From assembly GCF_030247195.1 (NCBI RefSeq), contig NC_080672.1, positions 90,716,113-90,780,112 of the forward strand: a DNA stretch of 64,000 bases. The letters are read 5' to 3'. Made by a program: the position numbers and the translations under genes. The notes beneath the pieces are model-generated. The model saw nothing but the letters and a program-made list of their open reading frames with translations, did no database searches and was not told the DNA's origin. This stretch comes from Topomyia yanbarensis (Eukaryota > Arthropoda > Insecta > Diptera > Culicidae). Positions 32,441 to 43,912 of the stretch are shown here, in pieces. Positions within the stretch are counted from its first letter, which is position 1. Every line of letters begins with the position of its first letter.

Positions 32441-34749
32441 CGGAAAAAGCAAATCAGAAAAGGTGATTTTATGTCAGTGATTCACTTAATACAGAATGAA
32501 TAAAGGCTATGATGCAAAACCTTAAGGTCCGTCCAGGTTAAGTCTTCGGTACGGACCAATATCTTGACCTAGGACCTCCTACCATGTTGTTAGTCGCCTC
32601 TTACGACATGGGAGCAGTTTACTAGTGGTTCTATTCTTGACTGAAATAGTGTAAATGGATTTTAGTCGAGCACCTCTGTCTCCAGCAAACCTACCGACTA
32701 AACCTCAACGTTCTGTATCTGTCCTGTATCTGCGTATCTTCTTCCTCCTCTTGCTCCCGGGAATAAAAATAATAATTGGTGAAGGACAAGATGTTCAACT
32801 CTAATTCTTGGTTGACGGTTTGATAGTGCCGATAAGGACAAATTAATTTTCCAAAGATAATGCTCTTTGGGTCGGATATTTTTGTTTCAATTGGCCTTCG
32901 AAACTAACACGCAACTGTACAAACTAAATAATACGGTCAGTCCAGGGAGCCGGCTGAATTCTAACAATCACCTTACCTCCCGATGTTGAAATTGTAGTCC
33001 CCGGCCATCCAACAAGGTTAACTAATAGAAACCGATTAAAATCACAATTCTTTCTGTTCAAGATTTGCGGCTTGGTACATGAAATTAGCGATAATTAATC
33101 AGGGTTGGGTGTATAAAAATCCTTGTAATGGATGCTTTTTTAAGGGTTCTAAACTTTAGCCTAGTGAATCAGTAGGAACGGAATATTTTTTTCACTAGCA
33201 TGGATCGTTTTCACAGTTCCTGAGAAAAGTCGTTTGAGTTGATTAAAATTAAATAATAAAAAAAACATTGCTCTATCACTATTAATTAAATCGACATCAA
33301 AGTGGAAAACAAAAAGATGTTTATCTTCGTTCAACATCATCATCCTTCCAACTTTATGAAAGCGGCGATGTGCCAACGCATAAACACATATTAAGTTGTT
33401 GACGGGTTTAGATATCCGTGTTTAATGCTGGTAAGTATCCATTCCCCGCCCCCATTTCACCGATAAGCAACTTTCCCACCATTATGATAGCCAAACAATG
33501 TGATTAAACAAAATAAAAACTACTATTCCCGAGTTCCCGTGAAATTAATCTCCGTTAACAGCTTCTAGCGGCAGCACACATGCACAGATAGGAAACCCGC
33601 ATCATCATTCTGAACTCTCCCGAAGCAGAGTAGAACTTTAATTCGACGATTGGGCTCCACCGGGATGAGAAATTGGCTGGTGTGAAAAGGCTGGCCTAAG
33701 CCCACTAAAATTATCGCCTTGACTGGGCCCGACGATTGCGACCGACAACGATGACTATGACGCCACACCGAGGCGTTATTGATATACAGAGGCAGAGGTG
33801 CCAATATGAATGGGGGTCGGTCGGACCGGACGGTGGTGACCTTGCAGTCGAAAGGTGAGCGTGAGTCGCGCAGAAGAAAATTGCTTTTCATTTATTTCGA
33901 TGAGATTCCAAAAAATATGTTCGTACAAAAGGAGGGGGGAAAGACATTGCCGACACGGGCGGGCATCCGGGTGGGCAAGGGAAATTCGTTGAGTAATGAG
34001 TACATGTGGCGCTGGACGCGTGTTCGGAGCATTTTGTTGGAGCCATCGTTGGCCTCGGGGCGATCCGAGCGCTTCTACACGGCTGATGGGTAATTTGTTC
34101 TGACTTTGCGTGAACATGATTTATCAGAATGTGTAACAGAACACGGCCGGCGACTAAATAGATGAGGCTCGCAAGATCGTGACGGACAGCATCGCCGTTC
34201 TAGGAGCACACGGTCACGGTTGAGCCCCCGGGATGGTGCTGGCTGGTGATGAAGATGATGGTTTTGGAAATTTGTTACGGCTGCTTGCTGGCCCGGGAGG
34301 CTGAAATTAGACGAGTACGGGAGGGACGACCGAACTACTGGCCGGTAAATTATTGAGCGATCAATTGCGTGACGGAGAGTAGTGGTCAATTACGAGAATT
34401 AAGAAGATGCCTTAAATTATAGATGCTTGAAGGGGATCGTATTCGACCGTTGGAATTGGTGGCATGATTCATTCATAAATAATTGAACATGGTTAAGGTT
34501 CCTTTAACGACTGTCCTTTTGAAGTAGACATTGGAATTCAAAGGAGGGATCGTTCAAGAACTTGTTCACGGAAATAGGCAACCAAAAAACCAAAAATTTA
34601 CAGTAGCAACAGTAATGTAACAAATAGCTTCTATATGATAACATAGCCCCATTCCACGTCCTCCGTAGCTCACTTTGGGCAATTTCATATAAAATGACAG
34701 AAAAAAAAGATTTTTTCAGTTGTCAAATATGTGATTAGAACTTTGTGAA
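32441..34749. other. apparently single-copy stretch, no gene assigned
   Basis: Around 32575-32720 the phrase TAGTCGCCTCTTACGACATG and TTAGTCGAGCACCTCTGTCT look like a fragment of a dispersed insect repeat. 33500-34400 is GC-richer and non-repetitive, with overlapping frames of about 100-113 codons on both strands and no recognisable domain. It could be conserved intronic or regulatory sequence, which cannot be judged without a comparison. Confidence 0.35.
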
Positions 34750-34825
34750 GGGGGTGGGTGTAGCGTAGTTGGTAAATCGATTGCCTAGTACGCAGCTCAC
34801 CTGGGTTCGAATCCCAACTCCCAAC
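34750..34825 (+). repeat. tRNA-derived SINE head
   Basis: GGTGGGTGTAGCGTAGTTGG contains a consensus pol III A box (TAGCGTAGTTGG), and GGTTCGAATCC is a perfect B box 40 bases on. The head matches the minus-strand copies at 42311-42472 and 62737-62904. The sequence that follows differs from the body of those copies, so this is a chimeric or different subfamily. Confidence 0.75.
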
Positions 34826-36877
34826 TCGTCCTGCAGTCACCCTATTATTATTATTGTACATTCATTCATTCGTCTTCCGCAATGCGTATCCCGCCACTCC
34901 TGCATCGTTGGCCCCAGCAGGAATGTTCCAATCCCGGACGCATCCTCGTTTGGGCCTGGTTCAACGATTTTCGGCAGAAGGACGACTCCAATTAACACAA
35001 GTTTTTGGGTCGTTTCGTTGTTTTATTACGTGAAAGATTATTTTCTTTCCCGAGACAGTCACAGCATCGTCGTCGGCATCAGGGACAGAATTCCGAGAAG
35101 TACCGAATTTCAACACCGCAAGGTGTAATGGACATGATTTAAAAATATTTCATTCCGGGACGAGTCCTCCGCTCGTATCCCGTCTGCTGAAACCTAGGAC
35201 GATGAGAACGTTTTACGATTAGAAAGTATGCTAATAATGGTTATGGCCGTGGAGTGTGCCTGGACTTTTCCGACGGAGGTACCTACTGCTGAGGCTCGAC
35301 TTCAATGCTTACTGACTAAATAGGTTGCTAGTTAGCTAGCAACGAGCCTTTTCGAGGAGAAAGTGGGTAAAAGCCAAAAAAGTAGTGTCCCTCACTGCCG
35401 CGCGCCGAGCTGTGTTTCGAGAAGAGATAATTAAGCCATAAAAATTTTAAAAATTTACGATTTCACACTTGCTGTGACTCCGGTCGTTTGATGTGCACTG
35501 CTGATGTTGGAACAGCGACAAGAATGGCAATACAAATATTTTAAATAATTTGCCTGTTCTACCTAGAAACAAAATGTGAAACATCCATTGAGGATCAGTC
35601 GTTAGATGAACGTGCTTCGAGGGACGATATTCTTAATTACCTGAACGGATGAGTGACAGAAACCAAGATACCTTTGCATTATGCTCCGTTGATACCTCAT
35701 TATTCAAACATTATCCAAAAGCTTTCATTCATGGTTGCATAACCGCTAGCTAAGCCCATCCCGATTTTTTAGCATTTATATTTACTTCTTGTGCATAAAA
35801 CCAGGTGGCTGATATCTTGTAAGAACGGTAGAAAATGATTGAATTTTCATTCGAAGAATTCTCCTCTTTTGGAATGATAAATTTTATAAGCCTGCCATGA
35901 TGTATATTTAACTGAAGTGAAAAATATTCGAAATATATTTTTGTTTTTTTAATGCTAAATTTTTTGGTTTTTCAATATTATATTTCAATTGGAATTTTGG
36001 ATAAAAAGTGCATAAATTAAACATTTTTCAATCGCTGATACGTCGTGAGCTATTCGATGCATAGAAGTACATTTCAAATGGCAATAAATTCAACTTTCTA
36101 ATATATACCATGAAGATATATCTAGAACTTCAAATGAAAGGAATTTCACTCAATTGAAGAACATTTTACTGCAAAAATCGAGATCAAATACTCGTATACC
36201 ATCCCGACAAAAACAAAAATAATTCGTTTATAAAAAATAAACAAATTGTGATTTCGCATTATGCACAGCGTTGGTGAGTTTCTATCTTTAAGAAAACGTC
36301 TGTTTTCTTAAAGATAGAAAAATGTATGTAAAAATGTATCTATTGAAATAAAACGAAAACTCTATGGTTTATAGTATCATGTTCATGGGGCAAAATCCAC
36401 ATTTGTCAACTAAAACAATATATTGGCTCTTACACTGAGCTCTTACTTATTTTCTATTGATTTTTGTATTTTTAAGCATGGCGTTAACCCATTTACTAAG
36501 GCTGCCAAAAATGATCTAGAGATATAGCAGAAATTAAAACCCTCGAATACGATTTTCCACTTTACTCTACACATACAAGGTGAATCTCAAAAGTTGTAGA
36601 AAACCTTCGAATCTGCCTGACGAAACTAGTTAATCAGAACTAAAAACAAATACAAAAACGCAGAGTGAAGAAAAAAAATAAAAATCCAAAAACTCGGAAA
36701 TACAAATAGCAATGATTTTCGAATTTGGTAGTTAAAATTTCTGAAAAAAATAATGGCGAGATACAAATTATTGTCTATTTCAAAATCTTCACACTTGCAT
36801 GAGCGAAAGATTATGAACCTCAATAATTTTCGCTTCCGATTTCTTGTTCCGAAGTTGCAACATTCTTGCAATTCATT
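34826..36877. other. AT-rich non-coding stretch with a perfect hairpin
   Basis: No gene is recognised. At 36279-36320 a 19-bp perfect inverted repeat (TTTCTATCTTTAAGAAAAC and its complement) is separated by the 4 bases GTCT. The rest is low-complexity AT-rich sequence. Confidence 0.45.
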
Positions 36878-38743
36878 CAGTGGCGTAGCCAGAAATTTGG
36901 TTTGGAGGGGGTTTTGATGAAAATCGCAATTTTTTTGAAAAAATGCTAAAATTTAATATGAGTTTGATAAATTATTGAAAACTCAAAAAAAAGTAGTCTA
37001 ACAGATGTCATTCCAGTCTACAAACAAGAAGGATCAACATGGAACAGTTTTCAAACCTCTATAGATTATTTTCTTGTATAATATGTCAATGAAGTCAAAA
37101 ATTGCGATCTTTTAAAGTGGGATAAATGATCTAAAAAATTTTCAACGTTCAAGATCACCTAATATAATAATCCTTGACTTTGAAGGTTTGACAACTTCGG
37201 GATGTTATCAACATAAAACAGCACCTTCTTTGATATAGAAATTTTAGTGATTAACTCTCATAGAGGTAATTATGGTGAATTAATTTTTCAAAAATATTAA
37301 GAGACATGGTGCCTTCAGCAAAGTTTTTGATAATGTCATTTCAAACAATTTTGTTGAAAATATGAAGGCTACATGAATTCAACATATAGGGATTTAAATG
37401 GACTGGGCCTGCTATATTTCTTCTTAGTGAAGAAAAATTTAGGTGAAAACTTTTTTTTCTGCGCTACGGATAAAATTGTTTGAAACAATCATTGCGAGTT
37501 GAGAACACTAAACCTATAACTAAATTATGGATGGATGGAACTGAAACTTGCGTTTCGACCTCATCTCATCAGAATCCGACATCTGAAAATGGAATCACTC
37601 TTTGTGTTTTAAGTCCTTTTAATATCTGGGAATTATTTGTTTTATATCCAGTTCCCTTATTTTTTTTGTAAGCTTCAAAGGCACCTTGAACGCAATGTGA
37701 ATTTATTATTTAATTACCGCAGAAGAGATTTATCAAATACAGTAATTTCAGAATAGCTTGTTGTAAAGGTTTTCTACTACTATATTTCGATACTCTGAAT
37801 ATGTAGGATATTTATGTCTTTGACAAAGTTGTTTGAAATAGCACTTTCGAAAACTTTGCTGGAGACATTAAGTCTCGACCCAAATTTGCTTGAAGAGTAA
37901 TTCTTGTCTATAATTACTTCTAGGAGGATTAACCGTCAAAATTATTCTATCAGCAGATGAACAGTTTTACGTTTTGAAATTCTTCAATGTTACTTAACAT
38001 CGAAATTTAACAGTTTCGAATGAATGTGATCGTGACCGTTAAAAATTTATCGAGCATTAATTTTACTTTTCTTTATTAGTCAACCTCACAACTTGCAGTA
38101 CTAGTACGTAGCACACAAAATTTTAGTACGCCATTCATTGCATCCTGCTAAGAGGCTATTCATATAGTTGATAATACAACAAAAATCCAATGCTCATAAA
38201 ACCGATCCTGACCTGCTAGAGACAAAATGACATCAGCTTTCAACTAGTTTCTGTAATGTTATTCTTGTTGTTAACCATATTGAATTGTTGTTTAAACTCT
38301 ACACAATCTAAAAAAATACATTTTCAGCAAATGTTGAAATGTATGTAAGTTTTCGGTAAACAAGCTTATGTTTTATATGCAATCAACCTATTCAAATTTA
38401 GATTCCCATTCGAAAAATTGTCTCTAATCCATATTTTGAAGCATCTTTCCAAAAATGAGCTCATAATAATTCAGACAGTTATTTTTTTTTACATTGAAGT
38501 AATTTGACAACTATGGGATTTTGGCTAAGAGATAAGTTACAAGATCCCCTTCCCATAATTTTCCAAATGTTCTCATGACGCTTTAAACACAGTTCTCAAT
38601 GTAGTGATCAGAGAATATTTTTCCAAAAATATTTTGTGGAATATTAAATTAAATTCGTCAGAATAATTTTTTTTTTCAATCCAATTAATTTTGGTTTGGG
38701 GGGGGTTTAACCCCCAAACCCCCCCCCCCTGGCTACGCCACTG
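36878..38743. mobile_element. hAT-like non-autonomous element, 1.87 kb
   Basis: The ends are CAGTGGCGTAGCCAG and its exact complement. The flanking 8-mers AATTCATT (36870-36877) and AATACATT (38744-38751) agree at 7 of 8 positions, as expected for an aged hAT target duplication. Sub-terminal G/C runs (GGAGGGGGTTT at the left, CCCCCAAACCCCCC at the right) are also inverted. The interior is AT-rich with no transposase frame. A segment near 37470-37590 (ACCTATAACTAAATT, then TCATCAGAA) recurs just outside the element at 38860-38965. Confidence 0.85.
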
Positions 38744-39014
38744 AATACATTCCAAAATGCACACGAACAACAGAAAAACCAGATTAGTTATGCAATTTGC
38801 GGTTCGACTTCGTCTCATCAGAACTGGAGAGTGGAGAATAATTTCGTTTTTCTCCAATAAGGTTAAAATTGTTTAAAACCATCTTTGCGCGTGAAGATCC
38901 CAAAACCTATAACTAAATTTTTCATGGAATTGGCGTTTTAACTTCGTCTCATCAGAAACCGACACTAACTTAGTGACAGGACTAAGATAGCGCCGGATTG
39001 ATACTACTCCGATT
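38744..39014. other. non-coding stretch with a repeated GTCTCATCAGAA phrase
   Basis: TTCGTCTCATCAGAA occurs at about 38808 and 38949, and a close copy lies inside the adjacent element near 37565. The surrounding 100 bases are also similar, so an older repeat is duplicated here. Confidence 0.45.
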
Positions 39015-41572
39015 CCATGACATGGTTATGTTCAATATAATAGTGGAAATCTTTATTACATATTCAGTACGATTTTCACATACATACAATGGATCGACAG
39101 CCACGAGATGTTATGTGTTGATGCTGAACGACTAGAGATGGTCGGGTTTCAATTTTTTCGAACCCGAACCCGACCCGAGAGCTTCAAAATTGAAAAACCC
39201 GAACCCGATCCGAGCCCGAAATTTTAAAATTTGAAAAACCCGAACCTGACCCGAGCCCGACAACTTTAAAATTGCAAAACCCGCACCCGACCTGAACCCG
39301 ATAATGGAAATTTTGCAAAACCCGAGCCCGACCTGAACCCGAAAATTTCAAAATTTAAAAACCCGAACCCGACCCGAACCAGAAAATTTATAGTTTAAGA
39401 AACCCGATCTAAACCGGACCTGCTAAAAAGGAGAATCAACCAATGATCCTGAAGATTGTTAATTTTAGACACACGAGCTGGATCAAAGACTCATCCACAA
39501 GAATCATCCATGACTCATCCAAATGAATTATAGAATCACTCGAACCGGAAGTAACACCATACGCGTCCAGCTATATCTGCCTATGACAAATCGAATTATT
39601 ATTGTTATTATTTAAACGACAAATCGAATTACTGGCCAGAGGCATTTATATTTACTATTATTCGACGTTGAGTTTGTAATGTTCTGAGAAACTTATAAAT
39701 CGTCGATATCTTATCCGGAAAGTAGGATAAATCGGCAGCTAACGCATGGGGAAACAAGAGGCATAATGATGACAGATTCAAACAATCTTGCCAGTCGTAC
39801 TTAACCAAAATTTCAATTTTTTATCTAAAACCATTCCTGCTAGAGTAGTTGTGTATAATTTACTAGCTAATACCTGCCGCGCGTTGCTGCGACTTTCAAC
39901 GAAATAGGAGTAAAACACAATTTGTTCCGAAGCGCCATCTAGCGGGCAGATAATCCCCAACCAAATACGCTCGAAAACAAATGTGTACTATGTATGAATT
40001 TTTATAGCAATCGGTTAAGCCATCTGGGAGTCCATAAATCACATACATAGATGGATAGATAGATAGATTACATGTATTAAATTAAGCTATGTCAATTGGC
40101 CATTCGTACACGATAGTTTACACGAAGTCGCTCGCGTTACTGGTTGGTACGGTCAAACTTGTGTCGAAAAGTGTCAATCAAGATTTTCTGACGCGTTCTT
40201 GATGTCACATCATTAGCTAGTACGTTATGCGCGCCAGTAGAAATGCTTCGACAACTCCAATGGAGATATCAGAACGACTCCAAACTTCTACAAATCCGTT
40301 CATGGCTTGAACAGAACACATAATATTTTTACGATCAATTTCTTAAAATCGTGAAAATTCATGTATTTTCATGAATGTGGATCATGCAACGGTTCAGCCC
40401 GGGGACAATCTGACAGAAAGTGCTTGTTTCTTATATGTACCACTGATTTGATAGTGGCGCTAGTATACCCTTACCATATGAGTGCCATTGTTGATAGATT
40501 GTACCTACTTCCCATTGATATCTAGTAGCTTGAACCAATATTTTCCGTCAAATTTACTTGGACTTGGTTTATTGATGACCATCATGAAAAATAAATCAGA
40601 TAGATTTTAGACGCGAGACACGTATTGTTGAATGAATCTGTTACGAGTACTCGTTTAAAAAATGAAATAATTCGGGCAGTTTGCGAATCTGAATATAAGA
40701 AATTGTATTCATGACTAAAAAATACAATATCTAAGCATCAGAAAATATGACGAATTCTAGCGATTCAAAGGTGGTAAAATTTAGTTCGGTTATATATGTC
40801 ATCCATTCGTACCACGAAATAAAGTTAAATACTACAGAAAGAGACTGAGTGTTATAGACGTAATCATCGTCAAAAAATAGTAGGGTGTGATCTGTTTAAA
40901 ACCCGAACCCGACCCGAATCCGAAAATTCCAAATTCGAAAAACCCGAACCCGAAAGTTTAAAATTTCAAAACCCGGACCCGACCCAAACCCGAAAAATTC
41001 AAATTTGAAAACCCGGAACCCGACCCGATCCCGAGAAGTTTAAATTTACAAAACCCGAACCTGACCCAAAACCCGTCGGGTTCGGGTCGGGTCCGGGTTT
41101 TGGTCCAAAACCCGAACTCGACCATCTCTATGAACCACCTGAAACCAGCGGCGGATACAGCAGGAGGGTCCGTGTAATATTTATTTAGCTCAACGTTGTC
41201 TTTCGGCAAACTTATTTTATCATGTGGGTGTGTGTGAAGGGGATAAATAACCCACAATCCCCCCCCCCCCGCCTCAGCCTATCTTGGTATGCCTACTAGA
41301 TGAAAGTGATTGGGATAAGAGAGGGGTGGGTCTAAAGAGAGTGCATGAGGTGGATGTTTGAGGGGGAATTGTTGGGCGCATTGAGGGGAGGTGGCTTACT
41401 GCGGGGAGCGACATGATGGGGGAGGGAGCTCAGGGAAGGGTGTGCAATGTGGGAAGAGACAACTCCTCGCTGTATACTCCTAGCTACGCCTCTGTCAAAA
41501 TACAGAAAGTAAAAAAAAATAGGTTGACGATTTTCAGAGTGATTGCATAACCTTTCTATATGAGAAAGGCAA
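39015..41572 (+). mobile_element. family A repeat, short type, 5'-truncated, split by a hAT-like element
   Basis: The outer parts (39015-39132 and 41131-41572) match the short-type copy at 59279-59845 in inverse orientation. They share ACATACATACAATGGATCGA, GATGTTATGTGTTGATGCTG and the end CCTTTCTATATGAGAAAGGC. The left terminus is missing. The inserted 39133-41130 element is described separately. Confidence 0.72.
39133..41130. mobile_element. hAT-like element, 2.0 kb, with CCCGAACCCGAC sub-terminal arrays
   Basis: The ends read TAGAGATGGTCGGGTTT and the complement of TAGAGATGGTCGAGTTCGG. The flanks TGAACGAC (39125-39132) and TGAACCAC (41131-41138) form a 7/8 target duplication. Both sub-terminal regions (39150-39420 and 40895-41110) are tandem arrays of ACCCGAACCCGACCCGA-type units spaced by AT-rich words, in the arrangement of transposase-binding repeats. 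The uninterrupted target is visible inside the family A copy near 59640-59690. No transposase frame is present. The middle holds other repeat debris, including a GATA tract near 40050. Confidence 0.9.
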
Positions 41573-41835
41573 AAAATGATTTTCAATTGGATGAAAACCA
41601 TAATTTTATAATTAGAAACCTATTCCTGAGTACTCTTAGTAAGCATCTCAAATATTGACACACTGAAACAATATATAAAAATTCGACAGGAATTTTAAGA
41701 TAACAAGTTAAAATTTTCCCAGCATTATTCACCCCCTACAGTACTGCCCTTTCATGCTATTGTGACGTTAGCGCCAATAGGAATATTTGTCAGGAAACCA
41801 ATTTTTGTGTTTCGTGATGTTTTCAAAAGCACAGT
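41573..41835. other. short non-coding stretch
   Basis: AT-rich, nothing recognised; lies between a family A end and the tRNA-like element. Confidence 0.4.
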
Positions 41836-41908
41836 TCCTCGATGGCGGAGTGGTTAACGCACTCAACTAGAGACTGAGAGATCGCAGGTTCGATTCCTGC
41901 TTGAGGAC
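41836..41908 (+). tRNA. tRNA-like sequence (Ser-AGA-like), probably a SINE head
   Basis: A cloverleaf can be drawn. The acceptor arm pairs TCCTCGA with TTGAGGA (one G-T). The D arm carries TGGCGGAGTGGTTAA. The anticodon arm CTCAA/CTGAG, with one mismatch, encloses CTAGAGA (anticodon AGA). The T arm GCAGG TTCGATT CCTGC is perfect. The A box resembles serine/leucine tRNAs, but the long variable arm of those classes is absent (about 5 bases only). The following sequence and isolated context favour a tRNA-derived SINE or tRNA pseudogene over a working gene. Confidence 0.45.
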
Positions 41909-42310
41909 ATATCTTTTCTCAGTGTGTCCAATAAAAGGTGAATTGTCACCGCTCCGGTTATTCTTTCTCTGTCGATTTCCCATTGGACGCGTTCCTAACA
42001 ACCTTGAAAAAAATAAAAACATGAACCACGTCGAAAACAAGGAATATACATTTAAGTAATAATAACATTTTCATATTCATCGATTTAGTATCTCAAAGAC
42101 GGCGCCGGTAGTTAAGTGGCATGTCTAGTGTTTAGATAGTAAAGTCGCCTCTCTAGTGTCGGTGATAGGCATTCAGTGCAGAATGAGACAGAAGAAAAAA
42201 AATAACAATAATTAGCATTTTCACCTTTCGAAAATACAAATGTTCAATACCTTCACTGTTACGTAAACAAATGAACAAAGCGAAACATCGAAATTAATCG
42301 AACCCCTTTT
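41909..42310. other. non-coding stretch, probably SINE body and flank
   Basis: Immediately after the tRNA-like block lies sequence without coding capacity (TGTCCAATAAAAGGTGAATT). A second box-like segment, GGTAGTTAAGTGGCATGTCT, lies near 42107. Nothing else is recognised. Confidence 0.35.
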
Positions 42311-42472
42311 TTATTTCGATTATAGAGGTTTTAACCTTAAGGTCATTCGCTTCTTCGGGTTAGAAAAATCTCTTATGAAAAATTTATAACCCTATGTGCG
42401 GGGTCGGGAATCGAACCCAGGTGTGCTGCGTACAAGGCAATCGATTTACCAACTACGCTACGCCCACCCCCT
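42311..42472 (-). repeat. tRNA-derived SINE
   Basis: The minus strand has A box TAGCGTAGTTGGTAA and B box GGTTCGATTCC, followed by a roughly 85-base body containing GAATGACCTTAAGGTTAAAA and an A-rich tail. TCGAACC flanks both sides (42298-42304 and 42475-42481). Same family as 48162-48322 and 62737-62904. Confidence 0.8.
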
Positions 42473-42747
42473 ACTCGAACCTATTGATATGATCCGCACA
42501 ATCCATTTCAATGCCAGTTACGTAAAACAGTCGAAATAGGAATGCACGTTGCCATGAGAAACAAATCCTAGAATACCTACGAGATCCATTCCAGCCAATA
42601 TATTTTGATTCCTGATTCCGATTCATGCACTTCGCCGTGACGCCGAATTCACCATTTGACCATAAACTGAGATTTTGAAATTAGCAAAGCAAAACTGAAT
42701 TTTAAATTTGGAATTATTTATTTCTGCAGCACAAAAATGTTCTGCTT

Positions 42748-43149
42748 GTGTTAATCATATTTTATGACAACAATTCAAGAATATTTATAAAAATATTTAA
42801 CGTGGTAGAAAATATTTGGGACCATTCGAAAAAAATGTACACACAATGTAAATCGCCGAATGCCCAAACTTCTTCAAATATTGTCAAGGGCACGCACATT
42901 TACCTAAACTCATTTTCATTAAATATTGAAGGGTTTACTTTGATGCAGGATCGATTTTTAGAAATGTGCGGCACCTCTCCCCAAATTACCCTGTCTCATC
43001 TGCTTTCACTTAGGCCAATGGTAGTAAATTCAATAATGATGTCGATGTCTAGGATGCTCCTTTCCTTTGACGTGGCTAAAGCAGACGAGAAACTAATTTC
43101 CGATTTCAACAAGAAATACACAAGAACCCTTGCAAGAAGCCCAATCTAA
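42748..43149 (+). CDS. unrecognised 133-codon open frame
   Basis: The frame is open for 133 codons, ending TAA at 43149. Its first in-frame codon after the previous stop is GTG, so there is no proper ATG at the start; the first internal Met is at codon 30 (KKMYTQC). Composition is balanced, with segments such as GFTLMQDRFLEM and SFDVAKADEKLISDFNKKY that look like real protein rather than translated AT-rich repeat. I do not recognise a family. It could be an exon, a degraded transposon or an old viral insertion; chance cannot be excluded. A SINE lies just upstream. Confidence 0.25.
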   Translation: MLIIFYDNNSRIFIKIFNVVENIWDHSKKMYTQCKSPNAQTSSNIVKGTHIYLNSFSLNIEGFTLMQDRFLEMCGTSPQITLSHLLSLRPMVVNSIMMSMSRMLLSFDVAKADEKLISDFNKKYTRTLARSPI

Positions 43150-43770
43150 CAACATTATTTATTTCGGTTGATCTAACAGCATAAAAAAGATCATCCTATA
43201 AACAGAACCGTAGCGTGGTCTTAAGGTGCCCTTGGCGGAGTCTCAGTTTAGCGCCCCTTGCGACCAACGATTTTTCGGAGTATGTATGACTTTTATAAAA
43301 AATATGCACACCAATTTTCGTAACATCCTTCCAAAGGGAAGCATAAAACAGAAATTAACCTGCCTGTTTCGGACATTCTTTCAAATATCACTTTAAGCCG
43401 GCCCGCACAACAAGAAGCTCCTTCGAAAAAAAAACTAGCTGATTGTAAAATGGTTGTCGAATAAGATTCGTTATCGAAGACTTTGGCTTCCCCTTTCAAA
43501 TCATGCACATTGAGCTTCGTTGGAGTAAGCAAATTACACCACTGGCGACAAGCCTTGTATGAAGGGCTACCGCATCTACATGCCCACTAATAAAGTAGCG
43601 ATCGACGGTGTAGTCAGCGATTCGAGTTTATCATCCGTGGATCTACTGAAGCACAAAGTTGGTTGTCCTTACTTCTTCTAGCGAGCGATGATTTTGAGTG
43701 GCAATCGCACTGGACGGAACAAAATTGTAAAAGAAATTCTAATAAAGCTACGCCATTTACTACGACAAAT
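43150..43770. other. non-coding stretch, nothing recognised
   Basis: Single-copy looking sequence with short frames only. Confidence 0.4.
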
Positions 43771-43912
43771 CATTCTATGTATGTATGTGCCAATCGTACT
43801 GAATATGTAATAGACATTTTCACCATTATATTGTGCATAACCAGCTATGGAATCGTAGTTTGGGCAAATGAGAAAAGCACAATTGCATCACTAAGTGGAT
43901 TAAAAATTGTTA
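43771..43912 (-). mobile_element. family A left-terminus fragment
   Basis: On the minus strand it reads from TTTTAATCCACTTAGTGATG inwards and matches the terminal 140 bases of the short-type copy at 59279-59845, including the ATGTATGTATGTGCC segment. The rest of the element is absent. Confidence 0.65.

Noticed and set aside
33779..34117. Opposed frames of 104 and 113 codons
   Set aside because: No domain, both strands open over the same GC-richer block, and no exon signals that favour either.
39150..39420. CCCGAACCCGA array considered as telomere-like or CRISPR-like repeats
   Set aside because: It is sub-terminal to a hAT-like element with a matching inverted array at the other end, and spacers are short AT words rather than unique sequences.
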